Shown here: positions 17,281 through 25,910 of the stretch, in pieces
Layout of the letters: each line of letters opens with the position of its first letter
Numbering within the stretch: the first letter of the stretch is position 1
Source of the DNA: Mesorhizobium sp. WSM4311
GTDB lineage: Bacteria > Pseudomonadota > Alphaproteobacteria > Rhizobiales > Rhizobiaceae
Direction of reading: 5' to 3'
Length of the DNA: 64,000 bases
NCBI RefSeq assembly: GCF_002295115.1
Contig: NZ_NSFV01000001.1
Location: forward strand, 434,001-498,000
Position numbers and translations under genes: made by a program
The notes under the pieces: generated by a model
What the model saw: only the letters and a program-made list of their open reading frames with translations
What the model was told of the DNA's origin: nothing
Databases searched by the model: none

Positions 17281-17895
17281 ATGACCGACATCGACAATAA
17301 GGACGAGGAACGCCATCGCGCCAAGATGGCCAAGCGCAAGGCGGTGCAGGATGCCGAGGTGGCGGCCAAGACGATCGAAAAGGGGCTGCTGATCGTCAAC
17401 ACCGGTCCGGGCAAGGGCAAGACCACGGCTGCCTTCGGCCTGGCGCTCAGAATGCTCGGCTACGGCAAGCGCGTCGGCGTCGTGCAGTTCATCAAGGGCA
17501 AATGGCACACCGGCGAGAAGGATGCGTTTGCCGCCTTCGGCGACCGCGTCGTCTGGCACGCGATGGGCGAGGGCTTTACCTGGGAGACGCAGGATCTGAA
17601 GCGCGATATCGCTGCCGCCGAGGCTGCCTGGACCAAGGCGCTGGAGTTGATCGCCGATCCCTCGATCAGCCTTGTCGTGCTTGACGAACTCAACATCGCG
17701 CTGCGCTATGATTATCTCGATCTCGACAAGGTGGTTGCCGAGCTTAAGGCACGCCGCGAGGGACTGCATGTCGTCGTCACCGGCCGCAACGCCAAGCCGG
17801 CACTGGTCGAAGCGGCCGATCTGGTCACCGAGATGGGCGTGACCAAGCATCACTTTTCAGCAGGCGTGAAGGCGCAGCAGGGGATCGAGTTCTAG
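17281..17895 (+). CDS. cobO: Cob(I)yrinic acid a,c-diamide adenosyltransferase
   Basis: The CobA/CobO-type corrinoid adenosyltransferase, 204 residues. It attaches the 5'-deoxyadenosyl group from ATP to the reduced corrinoid. The Walker A-like loop is at GPGKGKTT (residues 42-49), followed by LRMLGYGKRVGVVQFIKG and the late LVVLDELNIAL and VTGRNAKPALVEAADLVTEM, all family signatures. It starts one base after the cobP stop. Its TAG stop shares the sequence CTAG at 17892-17895 with the stop of the convergent cobD gene, so the two coding regions overlap by four bases. Confidence 0.94.
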   Translation: MTDIDNKDEERHRAKMAKRKAVQDAEVAAKTIEKGLLIVNTGPGKGKTTAAFGLALRMLGYGKRVGVVQFIKGKWHTGEKDAFAAFGDRVVWHAMGEGFTWETQDLKRDIAAAEAAWTKALELIADPSISLVVLDELNIALRYDYLDLDKVVAELKARREGLHVVVTGRNAKPALVEAADLVTEMGVTKHHFSAGVKAQQGIEF

Positions 17896-18863
17896 AACGC
17901 AAGAACTATGACCGAAACCACGGCGAACAACGCGATGAGCAAATAGTCGGCGACGCGGTAGAGTTTCAGCGCCCGCCTGATGTCGCCGCTGTCGACGTCG
18001 CGGCGGCCGCCTTCGCCCATGAAGACGTCGTCGACCACGATGCCGCCATAGCTGCGCGGCCCGGCAAGCGCCAGGCCGAGCGCGCCTGCCATGGCCGCTT
18101 CCGGCCAGCCGGCATTGGGCGAGCGGTGCTTTTTGGCATCGCGCCACACCGCCTGCCAGGCACTGCGGGGATCGGCGTTTTTGACCAGGAAAGCCGCCAG
18201 CACGATCAGCAGCGCCGTCAGCCGCGAGGCCGGCAGGTTGATCCAGTCGTCGAAGCGCGCCGCCGCCCAGCCGAAAGCCTCGTGGCGGGGGGTGCGGTGG
18301 CCGATCATCGAATCGGCGGTGTTGGCAGCCTTGTAGGCAGCGCCGCCGGCCAGTCCGCCGACACCGGTCCAGAAGGCGGGGGCGACGATGCCGTCGGAAA
18401 AATTCTCGGCCAGGCTCTCGATCGCCGCGCGGCAGATGGCGGCGCGGTCGAGCGCTTCGGGATCGCGGCCGACGATGCGCGAGACGGCGACCCGGCCCAT
18501 GGCGAGGCCGCCCGATTCGAGCGAGTCAGCCACGGCCTCGACATGTTCGTAGAGGCTCTTCTGTGACAGCAGCGATGTCGCCAGAAGCGCGGCAATGAAA
18601 AACCCCAGCGGCACGAACCAGAGCAGGACAAGCTGCACGCAAAGGCCGATCACCGCCGGCACCAGCACGATGACCAGCAGCGCCTGGACGCCACGTTGGC
18701 GACGCAACGCGTCGGGATCAGTGGCGCGGTTGAGCCTCAAGTCGAGAAAGGATATCAGCCTGCCGAACCACGTCACCGGATGGCCGATGGCGCGGAAGAG
18801 CCAGTCCGGGTAACCCAGGACAAATTCGACGGCCAGTGACAGGAAAGCGATCAGGACTGACAT
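17892..18863 (-). CDS. cobD: Adenosylcobinamide-phosphate synthase (CbiB type)
   Basis: An integral membrane protein of 323 residues that joins adenosylcobyric acid to an aminopropanol phosphate arm. It starts MSVLIAFLSLAVEFVLGYPDWLFRAIGHPV, with the typical GHPVTWFG. Further marks are the long conserved IVGRDPEALDRAAICRAAIE, SLAENFSDGIVAPAFW and YKAANTADSMIGHR. The frame is open to 18968, but the ATG at 18863 is the family start. That ATG and the ATG of cobC, on the other strand, share the four bases CATG at 18861-18864, so the two genes diverge with no intergenic space. Confidence 0.93.
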   Translation of the reverse strand: MSVLIAFLSLAVEFVLGYPDWLFRAIGHPVTWFGRLISFLDLRLNRATDPDALRRQRGVQALLVIVLVPAVIGLCVQLVLLWFVPLGFFIAALLATSLLSQKSLYEHVEAVADSLESGGLAMGRVAVSRIVGRDPEALDRAAICRAAIESLAENFSDGIVAPAFWTGVGGLAGGAAYKAANTADSMIGHRTPRHEAFGWAAARFDDWINLPASRLTALLIVLAAFLVKNADPRSAWQAVWRDAKKHRSPNAGWPEAAMAGALGLALAGPRSYGGIVVDDVFMGEGGRRDVDSGDIRRALKLYRVADYLLIALFAVVSVIVLAF

Positions 18864-19908
18864 GAAGCTTCTTGATGGAGCGGTGGACCATGGTGGGAGT
18901 CTTGGCCGGGCGAGGGCGCTTTTCCCCAGCGCTCCTCTGCCGTTCGTCGACCTTTCGACCGGTATCAATCCGCACTCCTACCCGCTTTTCAACCTGCCCG
19001 CCACCTCGCTGTCGCGATTGCCGGAAGCGGGGCGGGCGCGGGAGTTGACGGAGATCGCGGCCAGTACCTATAGCGCGCCGTCGCCGGCCAACGTCGTCGC
19101 GGCGCCCGGCACACAGATCCTGCTGCCGCGCGTGGCATCGCTGGTGAGACCCGGCAAGGCATTGGTGCTGGGGCCTACCTATGCCGAACATGCGCGAGCC
19201 GCGGCGATCGCCGGGCACCAGGTGAGCGAAGTCAGCGATTTTGCCGCGCTGGCGCAGGCCGACCTTGCCATCATCGTCAATCCGAACAACCCGGATGGGC
19301 GCGTCGTCGAGCGCGACCGGTTGCTGGCATTGGCCGCCGGGCTGCGCGCCGGAGGCGGGCTGCTGGTCGTTGACGAGGCGTTCATGGATGTCGGCCCGCG
19401 CCAGCACAGCCTCGCCGGCGACGTCGATCAGGGCGGCATCGTCGTGCTGCGTTCCTTCGGCAAGTTCTTTGGCCTGGCCGGGCTGCGGCTTGGCTTCGCG
19501 CTTTCCGATCGGCCAACGGTGGAATTGCTGCAAAGGCAATTCGGGCCGTGGGCAGTGGCCGGTCCAGCGCTGGATTATGGCATTCGCGCGCTTGCCGATA
19601 TTGGCTGGCAGGACGCGATGCGGGCATCGCTCGCCGAGGCAGCCGCGCGGCTGGACGCATTGTTCGGCCGTTTCGGCGTGCCGGCCGTGGGCGGCACCAC
19701 GCTGTTCCGCTATATCGGTCTTCCGGATGCCGCCGGCCTGTTTTCGGCGCTTGGCGAGAGGGGCATTCTGCTTCGCCACTTCAACGACCGGCCATTTGTG
19801 TTGCGTGCCGGCCTGCCGGGGAGCGAGGTGGAATGGCAGCGGCTCGAATTCGCCCTTGCCGAATGGGCGGCGCGGCGCGAGGATCAATCGAAGGGCTCGA
19901 AGCAATGA
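18862..19908 (+). CDS. cobC: Threonine-phosphate decarboxylase (CobC)
   Basis: A PLP enzyme of the class I/II aminotransferase fold, 348 residues, that makes the aminopropanol phosphate arm used by the CobD protein encoded on the other strand. Signatures are the N-terminal DLSTGINPHSYP, PGTQILLPRVASLV, the VNPNNPDGR segment, VVDEAF and the Schiff-base lysine at 201 in SFGKFFGLAGLRLGF, followed by the arginine-bearing LRAGLPG near the end. Divergence from cobD is immediate, with overlapping start codons. The stop overlaps the next gene by four bases (ATGA). Confidence 0.92.
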   Translation: MKLLDGAVDHGGSLGRARALFPSAPLPFVDLSTGINPHSYPLFNLPATSLSRLPEAGRARELTEIAASTYSAPSPANVVAAPGTQILLPRVASLVRPGKALVLGPTYAEHARAAAIAGHQVSEVSDFAALAQADLAIIVNPNNPDGRVVERDRLLALAAGLRAGGGLLVVDEAFMDVGPRQHSLAGDVDQGGIVVLRSFGKFFGLAGLRLGFALSDRPTVELLQRQFGPWAVAGPALDYGIRALADIGWQDAMRASLAEAAARLDALFGRFGVPAVGGTTLFRYIGLPDAAGLFSALGERGILLRHFNDRPFVLRAGLPGSEVEWQRLEFALAEWAARREDQSKGSKQ

Positions 19909-20414
19909 TCCATGTCTGCTCGCTGGCAAAGGTCGAGGAAACGGTGGCAAGGAGCGGCGCCGACCGCATGCTGTCGCTGCTCGCCGCCGGAACCGAGGTG
20001 GTGCGACCGGCCTCGATCGCCCGGGAAAACCATCTGCATGTGGTCATGCACGACATAGCGGTGGCGCAGGACGGCATGACCATGCCTGGCGAGGAGCATG
20101 TTCGCGACGTGCTCGATTTCGCGCGCCGCTGGGATCGGGCGAAGCCCATGGTCGTGCATTGCTATGCCGGCATCAGCCGCTCGACCGCTTCGGCCTACAT
20201 CATCGCCGCCGCTCTGGCGCCGACACGCGACGAGGCCGAACTGGCATGGACGCTGCGGGCGCTGTCGCTCTCGGCGACACCCAATCCACGGCTTATTGCC
20301 GTGGCCGACGCGCTGCTGGATCGCAACGGCCGGATGATCGAGGCGATCCAGTCGATCGGGCGCGGCGCCGACGCCTTCGAAGGCACGCCGTTCGCGCTGA
20401 AGATCGACGGCTAA
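19905..20414 (+). CDS. Dual-specificity/tyrosine phosphatase-like protein
   Basis: A 169-residue protein with the cysteine phosphatase loop HCYAGISRS (Cys86, Arg92), preceded by an acidic residue region (HDIAVAQDGMTMPGEEHV) that could give the general acid. That is the CX5R motif of tyrosine and dual-specificity phosphatases. Start and stop overlap cobC by ATGA, so it is coupled to cobalamin synthesis; a role in removing a phosphate from a cobalamin intermediate is conceivable but is inference. Protein substrates are the other option. It converges on the creatininase-like gene, six bases apart. Confidence 0.82.
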   Translation: MIHVCSLAKVEETVARSGADRMLSLLAAGTEVVRPASIARENHLHVVMHDIAVAQDGMTMPGEEHVRDVLDFARRWDRAKPMVVHCYAGISRSTASAYIIAAALAPTRDEAELAWTLRALSLSATPNPRLIAVADALLDRNGRMIEAIQSIGRGADAFEGTPFALKIDG

Positions 20415-20420
20415 AAGCGG

Positions 20421-21224
20421 CTATCTCAGCCAGTCGGCGAGCTTCGCCTTGCGCACATCCCTGAGCAGGCTGATGAAACCGTCGGCCTGATGCTCTGCCG
20501 TCAGCCGGCCTTTTTCCGATGTCGCGATGCCGGCGTCGCCAACCACGCCGTTCGGGTTGAGATCGCCGGCGATCCAGGCAAAGGCATGGGTGCCGGTGTG
20601 GCGCAGCAGCGAAAATTCCTTCTCGGCCTTGGCGACGTTGGAAACGAAATTATCGGCCTTGGCCATGTCGACGAGGTCGGGCCGGAAATGCAGCATCAGC
20701 GAGGTCTCGACATCGCCGCCATGGATGCCGTGGCGGTCCTCGAGTTCGGTGTACATGCCGGCCGGGCGGCCAAAACGCTGCCAGCTCGTCTTCACCGCCA
20801 GCATCTTTTCGCGCACCCGCAATTCACGCGTGATGATGCCCATGATCTCTTCATTGCCGCCATGCGAATTGACGACGATGAGTTTGCGCACCCCGGCGCG
20901 CGCGATCGACACGCCAAGCTCGGTCCAGGCCTCGACCAGCGTCGTTGCCGGCAAGGTGAGCGTGCCCGGCGCATGGAGGTGCTCGTTCGACTTGCCCACC
21001 GCCTGGACCGGCAGGATGCGGATGTCGAGATCGTCGGGCAGGCGGGCGATCACCGTGTCGAGCATGCCGTTCATGATCGAAGTGTCGGTCGAGACAGGCA
21101 GATGCGGTCCATGCTGCTCAATCGCCGCCACCGGCAGAACGGCGATCGTCGCCTCCGGATCGATCGAGGCGTATTCGGTTGTCCGGTAGTCGCCCCACCA
21201 GACGCGTCTTTTTGCAGCGGTCAT
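20421..21224 (-). CDS. Creatininase family amidohydrolase
   Basis: A 267-residue metal-dependent hydrolase of the creatininase family. Metal ligands are visible in VAAIEQHGPHLPVSTD (Glu36, His38, Asp47), NSHGGNEEI and HGGDVETS. Members open cyclic amides such as creatinine or act on related compounds, including cofactor precursors, so the name creatinine amidohydrolase should not be taken literally. It follows the RidA gene by 54 bases on the same strand. The pair is divergent from the THI5-like ABC importer and cytosine-deaminase-like genes, which suggests a common nitrogen-compound pathway. Confidence 0.85.
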   Translation of the reverse strand: MTAAKRRVWWGDYRTTEYASIDPEATIAVLPVAAIEQHGPHLPVSTDTSIMNGMLDTVIARLPDDLDIRILPVQAVGKSNEHLHAPGTLTLPATTLVEAWTELGVSIARAGVRKLIVVNSHGGNEEIMGIITRELRVREKMLAVKTSWQRFGRPAGMYTELEDRHGIHGGDVETSLMLHFRPDLVDMAKADNFVSNVAKAEKEFSLLRHTGTHAFAWIAGDLNPNGVVGDAGIATSEKGRLTAEHQADGFISLLRDVRKAKLADWLR

Positions 21225-21278
21225 GTCATGCCTCTTCGATGAACGGTGAGACCTAGCGCGGCACAGGCCTGCTGTCGA

Positions 21279-21662
21279 TCACCCAGCCGCGATGACCTCG
21301 ACCTCGACCTTGAATTCGGGGCGGGCAAAGCCGGAAACGATCATCAGCGTCGAGGCCGGCGCAGGGCTCGAAAACAGCCTGTCGCGGACATCCATATAGG
21401 GGCGCAAATAGGCGCGGTCGGTGACATAGGCGTTGATGCGCACGATGTTCCCGAACCCCAGCCCAGCCTCGCCGAGGATTGCCTCGATGTTGCGGAAGCA
21501 GAGTTCTGCCTGGGCGCCGGCGTCCTCGGGAATCTGGTCGTCCGCCGTGATCGCCACCTGACCCGAGCACAGCACCAGCCGCTTGCCCGCCGGCACTTCG
21601 ACGCCGTGGCTATAGCGGGCAAAGGGCGGCTTGATCGACTTCGGGGTGAGGAATCTGAACAT
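21279..21662 (-). CDS. RidA family protein
   Basis: A 127-residue YjgF/YER057c/UK114 fold protein. Trimers of this family hydrolyse reactive enamine or imine intermediates to ketones and ammonia. Marks are YSHGVEVPAGKRLVLCSGQVAI near the start, GNIVRINAYVTDRAYLRPYM in the middle, and ASTLMIVSGFARPEFKVEVEVIAA at the end, where the usual active-site arginine of RidA proper (IxVRxAx) is not clear, so it may be one of the other Rid subfamilies found beside catabolic operons. It is first in the leftward unit RidA then creatininase and shares its 265-base upstream region with the ABC importer. Confidence 0.85.
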   Translation of the reverse strand: MFRFLTPKSIKPPFARYSHGVEVPAGKRLVLCSGQVAITADDQIPEDAGAQAELCFRNIEAILGEAGLGFGNIVRINAYVTDRAYLRPYMDVRDRLFSSPAPASTLMIVSGFARPEFKVEVEVIAAG

Positions 21663-21721
21663 GGCAATCTCCTGGATGCCGTCAGCCTAAGGCGGGACGC
21701 ATCCCAGCTTCAAGATGGCGG

Positions 21722-21738
21722 TGCATCTTGCCGGTGCG
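21722..21738 (+). promoter_or_regulatory. Candidate NtrC enhancer site
   Basis: TGCATC-TTGCC-GGTGCG at 21722-21738 matches the NtrC consensus (TGCACY, five bases, GGTGCA) with two changed bases and correct spacing. It lies about 113 bases before the end of the sigma-54 -24 element at 21851, the usual distance for an enhancer. Another regulator of the same class could use it. Confidence 0.45.
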
Positions 21739-21850
21739 ATTGTGGACAGGCGTTCAAAAAATAGGCACGATGCCTTCGGTGCAGCACGACCTTTCCGGCT
21801 TTCGCAGATGGCTGTGGTGCAGGCGGGCGGGTTCCGGCGCGTGACGCCGG

Positions 21851-21866
21851 TGGCATGTGTCTTGCT
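21851..21866 (+). promoter_or_regulatory. Sigma-54 (-24/-12) promoter
   Basis: TGGCATG at 21851-21857 and TTGCT at 21862-21866 with a four-base spacer match the RpoN consensus TGGCACG-N4-TTGC except for one base; the invariant GG and GC pairs are exactly 12 bases apart. It points rightward, 62 bases before the ATG of the substrate-binding protein, and would drive the whole 21.9-28.5 kb catabolic operon under an activator such as NtrC. Confidence 0.65.
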
Positions 21867-21927
21867 TCTTGAATCTTTGGTGTCGAGCCTGGCGCGTGGC
21901 GCCGGAGCAAACAAAGGGTGGTTGTCG

Positions 21928-22932
21928 ATGTACGCAAAACAGAAGATCTCGGTGGCGGTGGTGGCCTTGCTTGCCGCCAGCACGCTGGGTGCCGCGGCGA
22001 ATGAAAAAGTCACCTTCGGCACCAACTGGCTAGCCGAGCCGGAACATGGTGGTTACTATCAGGCCGTGGCCGACGGCACCTATGCCGCCTGCGGCCTCGA
22101 CGTCACCATCATGCAGGGCGGTCCGCAGGTCAGCGGCCGGCCGATGCTTTTGGCCGGCAAGATCGATTTCTACATGGGCGGCAATCTGCTGTCGGCCTTC
22201 GATGCCGTCCAGCAAGGCATTCCGATGCGCGTGGTGGCGGCCGATTTCCAGAAGGATCCACAGGTGATCATGTCCCACCCCGGCGAGGGGCTGGACAAGT
22301 GGGAGGACCTGAAGAACGCCGACCAGTACATACTGGGTGACGAAGGCGTGCAGACGTTCTTCCAGTGGATGGTCACCGCACTCGGCTTCGACGCCGCCAA
22401 GCGCGCGCCCTACACCTACAACACCGCTCCCTTCCTCGCCAACAAGAAGTCGATCCAGCAGGGCTACGTCACCTCGGAGCCGTTCGCGGTGAAGAAGGAA
22501 GGCGGCTTCGTGCCGAACCAGTTCCTGCTCGCCGACTATGGCTGGGACACCTACTCGACGACGATCGAGGTGATGCAGGACACGATCGACAAGAAGCCGG
22601 AGGTGGTCCAGTGCTTCGTCGATGGCTCGGCCAAGGGCTGGTACAAGTACCTCTACGGCGACAACAAGGCCGCCAACGACATGATCAAGAAAGACAATCC
22701 CGACATGAGCGACGAGCAGATCGCTTTCTCGATCGAGCAGATGAAGAAGTTCGGCCTTGCCGATTCCGGCGATACCGAGAAGCTCGGCATCGGCGCCATG
22801 ACCGACGCGCGCATCAAGAGTTTCTATGACAAGATGGTCAAGGCCAAGGTTACGCCTGAAGGCATCGACATTTCGAAGGCCTATACGCTGGCCTTCGTCA
22901 ACAAGGGCGTCGGGCTCGACCTGAAGAAATAG
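21928..22932 (+). CDS. THI5/NMT1-like ABC transporter substrate-binding protein
   Basis: A periplasmic binding protein of 334 residues with a signal peptide (MYAKQKISVAVVALLAASTL, cleavage after GAAA or nearby). The mature start VTFGTNWLAEPEHGGYYQAVADG and CGLDVTIMQGGP are typical of the THI5-like family, whose members bind pyrimidine precursors of thiamine, riboflavin, aromatic sulfonates and other small compounds. The frame is open upstream to 21715, but only the ATG at 21928 gives a signal peptide at the N-terminus. It leads the ABC operon and has a sigma-54 promoter in front. The ligand is probably a nitrogen heterocycle judged by the downstream amidohydrolase; this is inference. Confidence 0.88.
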   Translation: MYAKQKISVAVVALLAASTLGAAANEKVTFGTNWLAEPEHGGYYQAVADGTYAACGLDVTIMQGGPQVSGRPMLLAGKIDFYMGGNLLSAFDAVQQGIPMRVVAADFQKDPQVIMSHPGEGLDKWEDLKNADQYILGDEGVQTFFQWMVTALGFDAAKRAPYTYNTAPFLANKKSIQQGYVTSEPFAVKKEGGFVPNQFLLADYGWDTYSTTIEVMQDTIDKKPEVVQCFVDGSAKGWYKYLYGDNKAANDMIKKDNPDMSDEQIAFSIEQMKKFGLADSGDTEKLGIGAMTDARIKSFYDKMVKAKVTPEGIDISKAYTLAFVNKGVGLDLKK

Positions 22933-22944
22933 GCCAGCCTGACC

Positions 22945-23769
22945 ATGATAGGGGAAAAGGTGGCGCGAGCGCCGGCATCGGACGTCGCTCCGACCTTGCT
23001 GGCGCTGCGCGGCGTCGGCAAGGTGTTTTCCAACGGCGTGACGGCGCTGAGCGACGTCGACCTGACAATCCGGGAAGGCGATTTCCTCAGCCTGCTCGGG
23101 CCGTCCGGTTGCGGCAAGTCGACGGCGCTGCGACTGATCGCCGGCCTGTCGACGCCGACCTCCGGCGTGCTTGACTGGCGCGGCGGCGGTTCGCTCGACC
23201 GCGCCAATATCGGCTTCGTCTTCCAGGAGCCGACGCTGCTGCCCTGGGCCAGCGTCTTCGACAATGTCTGGCTGCCGCTCAGGCTGAAAGGCATTTCCCG
23301 CGCCAAGGCCGCCCCGGCGATCACGCAAATGCTGGCGCGGGTGCACCTGACCGGTTTCGAGGACGCCGTGCCGCGCGAACTGTCCGGCGGCATGAAGATG
23401 CGCGTCTCGATCGCGCGCGCCATGGTGACCAAGCCGCGTGTGCTGCTGATGGACGAACCGTTCGCAGCACTGGACGAGATCACCCGTTTCAAGCTCAACG
23501 ACGATCTGCTGGAGCTTTGGCAGGACGAACGCTTCACCGTCGTCTTCGTCACCCACAGCGTCTTCGAAAGTGTGTTTTTATCCAACCGGGTCGTCGTCAT
23601 GGCGGCGCGGCCGGGCAGGGTGTTCGACGAACTTGCCATCGAGGCGGCCTATCCACGCGACGAGGCATTTCGCACCTCGCCGGACTATGCAGCCCTTTGC
23701 CGTCAGGCTTCCGACGTGCTGGTCAATGCCATCAATTCAACAGCGGGCCCGCATCATGACGGTCATTGA
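22945..23769 (+). CDS. ABC transporter ATP-binding protein (nitrate/sulfonate/THI5 type)
   Basis: The 274-residue ATPase of the importer. Walker A is GPSGCGKST, the signature is LSGGMKMRVSIARAM, Walker B is RVLLMDEPFAALDE, and the H-loop is VFVTHSVFES. The Q-loop reads IGFVFQEPTLLPW. The SsuB/TauB/ThiZ type has this form. It starts 12 bases after the binding protein and overlaps the permease by 14 bases, so the three parts are one operon. Confidence 0.92.
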   Translation: MIGEKVARAPASDVAPTLLALRGVGKVFSNGVTALSDVDLTIREGDFLSLLGPSGCGKSTALRLIAGLSTPTSGVLDWRGGGSLDRANIGFVFQEPTLLPWASVFDNVWLPLRLKGISRAKAAPAITQMLARVHLTGFEDAVPRELSGGMKMRVSIARAMVTKPRVLLMDEPFAALDEITRFKLNDDLLELWQDERFTVVFVTHSVFESVFLSNRVVVMAARPGRVFDELAIEAAYPRDEAFRTSPDYAALCRQASDVLVNAINSTAGPHHDGH

Positions 23770-24604
23770 CGGCACGTTGAAACTCGACCCCGAGGAAGCG
23801 CGCCGCGTGCGCCAGGAGCGGCTCGAGCGGGTCGGCCGTTGGGTGCTGCCGCTGGCGATCATGATCCTGGCGATCTGGCTGTGGGACCGCACCTGCGTGT
23901 GGAACGAGATCCCGCAATATATCCTGCCGCGCCCCGGCGTGGTGCTGCAGACGCTCCACAACGATGCCGGCCTGCTGTTCTCCTCGCTGCTGGTCACCTT
24001 GCGCATCACCTTCCTCAGCCTGGCCTTGGCCGTCATCGGCGGCGTCGGCCTGTCGGTGCTGTTCGCGCAATCGAAATGGGTGGAGATGTCGTTCTTCCCG
24101 TTCGCCATCGTGCTGCAGGTGACGCCGATCGTGGCGATCTTTCCGCTGATCAACATCTATGTGAACAACCAGACGACCAAGCTTCTGCTGTGCGCCTGGA
24201 TCGTCGCCTTCTTCCCGATCCTGTCCAACACCACGCTCGGCCTGAATTCGGTCGACCGCAATCTGCGCGACCTGTTCAAGCTCAATGGCGCGACGCGCTG
24301 GCAGCAGTTGCGCTATCTCAGGCTGCCGGCGGCGATGCCGTATTTTCTCGGTGGGCTGAAGATCGCCGGCGGCCTGTCGCTGATCGGCGCCGTGGTGGCC
24401 GAGTTCGTTGCCGGCGCCACCGGCCAGTCGTCGGGGCTCGCCTCGCGCATCATCGAGGCCGGTTACCGGCTCAACGCGCCAAGGCTGTTCGCGGCGCTGT
24501 TCCTGATCTCACTGACCGGCATCCTGATCTTCCTCGTGCTGTCGCTGATTTCGCATCTCATTTTGCGGCGCTGGCATGAAAGCGCGCTGAAGCAGGAGCG
24601 GTAG
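23756..24604 (+). CDS. ABC transporter permease
   Basis: A 282-residue inner-membrane permease with six or seven hydrophobic helices. The coupling-loop region is DLFKLNGATRWQQLRYLRLPAAMPYFLGGLK, the EAA-like segment that contacts the ATPase. It belongs to the SsuC/TauC/ThiX type that goes with THI5-like binding proteins. The ATG at 23756 overlaps the end of the ATPase gene; the frame is open further upstream to 23570 but only inside that gene. The cytosine-deaminase-like gene follows after four bases. Confidence 0.9.
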   Translation: MTVIDGTLKLDPEEARRVRQERLERVGRWVLPLAIMILAIWLWDRTCVWNEIPQYILPRPGVVLQTLHNDAGLLFSSLLVTLRITFLSLALAVIGGVGLSVLFAQSKWVEMSFFPFAIVLQVTPIVAIFPLINIYVNNQTTKLLLCAWIVAFFPILSNTTLGLNSVDRNLRDLFKLNGATRWQQLRYLRLPAAMPYFLGGLKIAGGLSLIGAVVAEFVAGATGQSSGLASRIIEAGYRLNAPRLFAALFLISLTGILIFLVLSLISHLILRRWHESALKQER

Positions 24605-24608
24605 GACC

Positions 24609-25910
24609 TTGATTCCGAACTCAGCTTCATACCAGCTCGCCAACGCCCGCCTTCATCGATCGCTGACGTCGGGCCTTGCCGCAACTTACGACAATGACGG
24701 TTTCACGCTGGCCGACGTTGCTATTGCAGACGGCAAGATCTCCAGCATTGCGGTGCATGGCAAAGCGAAGGCGCCGACGGAGGCTATCGACCTTGCCGGT
24801 CGCATCGTCTTGCCGTGCTTCGTCGACTGCCATACGCATATCGACAAGGGCCATATCTGGCCGCGAAAGCCCAATCCCGACGGCACCTTCATGGGGGCGC
24901 TCAACGCCGCCGGCGCCGACCGCGTCGCGCGCTGGAGCGCCGAGGACCTTGCGAAGCGCATGGATTTCTCGCTGCGCTCGGCCTACGCACATGGCACCAA
25001 AGCGCTGCGCACCCATCTCGACAGCGTCGCGCCTCAGGAGGAAATCTCCTGGCCGGTGTTCGAGACGATGCGCGAGACATGGCGCGGCCGCATCGAATTG
25101 CAGGGCGCCTGCCTGCTCGGCATAGAGGGCGTGCGCGACAAGAAATGGTTCGATAGGCTGGCGAAGCGGGTCGCCGCGGCCAAGGGGGTACTGGGTGTCG
25201 TCACCTATATGGTGCCGGATCTGGAGGAACTGCTCGACCATGTCTTCGCGCAAGCGATCAAGCATGGGCTCGATCTTGATTTCCATGCCGATGAGACCGA
25301 CGACATCGCGGCGATCTCGCTGAAGAAGATCGCCGAGGCCGCACTTTGGAACGGTTTCGAGGGCAAGATCCTTGTCGGCCATTGCTGCTCGCTGGCGCGG
25401 CAACCCGACCTCGAGGTGCTGGACACGCTGGACAAGGTGGCGAAGGCCGGACTGGCGGTGGTGTCGCTGCCGATGTGCAATCTCTATCTGCAGGATCGGC
25501 GCGGGGACCAGACCACGCCGCGCTGGCGAGGCGTGACGCTGCTGCATGAGATGAAGGCAAGGGGCATTCCTGTCGCCGTCGCTTCCGATAACACGCGCGA
25601 TCCCTTCTATGCCTATGGCGATCTCGACATGCTGGAGGTCTACCGCATGGCGACGCGCATCCTGCATTTCGATCATCCGGTCGCGGACTGGCCGCAAGCG
25701 GTCGCCGCGACGCCGGCCAAGGTGATGCGGCTCGATGGACTTGGCACGCTTGCCGCCGGCGGCGATGCCGATTTCATCCTGTTCAAAGGTCGAAGCTGGA
25801 CGGAATTGCTGTCACGGCCCGAATCGGATCGCATCGTCGTGCGCGGCGGCCGCGCGATCGAGCGGCAATTGCCCGACTATGCCGAACTCGACGAACTGAT
25901 GGTGGAATGA
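24609..25910 (+). CDS. Cytosine deaminase-like amidohydrolase
   Basis: A 433-residue metal-dependent amidohydrolase. Metal ligands appear as CHTHIDKGHIW (His75, His77), the middle DFHADETDD and VGHCCSLA, and the final Asp in VASDNTRDPFYAYGD, the pattern of CodA-type deaminases. Substrates in this family include cytosine, creatinine and isoguanine-like rings, so the name is only approximate. The start is a TTG directly after the permease, with a GGAG/AGGA-rich stretch before it. Its stop overlaps the FAD oxidase start (ATGA). Co-transcription with the importer suggests it acts on the imported compound or its first breakdown product. Confidence 0.85.
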   Translation: MIPNSASYQLANARLHRSLTSGLAATYDNDGFTLADVAIADGKISSIAVHGKAKAPTEAIDLAGRIVLPCFVDCHTHIDKGHIWPRKPNPDGTFMGALNAAGADRVARWSAEDLAKRMDFSLRSAYAHGTKALRTHLDSVAPQEEISWPVFETMRETWRGRIELQGACLLGIEGVRDKKWFDRLAKRVAAAKGVLGVVTYMVPDLEELLDHVFAQAIKHGLDLDFHADETDDIAAISLKKIAEAALWNGFEGKILVGHCCSLARQPDLEVLDTLDKVAKAGLAVVSLPMCNLYLQDRRGDQTTPRWRGVTLLHEMKARGIPVAVASDNTRDPFYAYGDLDMLEVYRMATRILHFDHPVADWPQAVAATPAKVMRLDGLGTLAAGGDADFILFKGRSWTELLSRPESDRIVVRGGRAIERQLPDYAELDELMVE

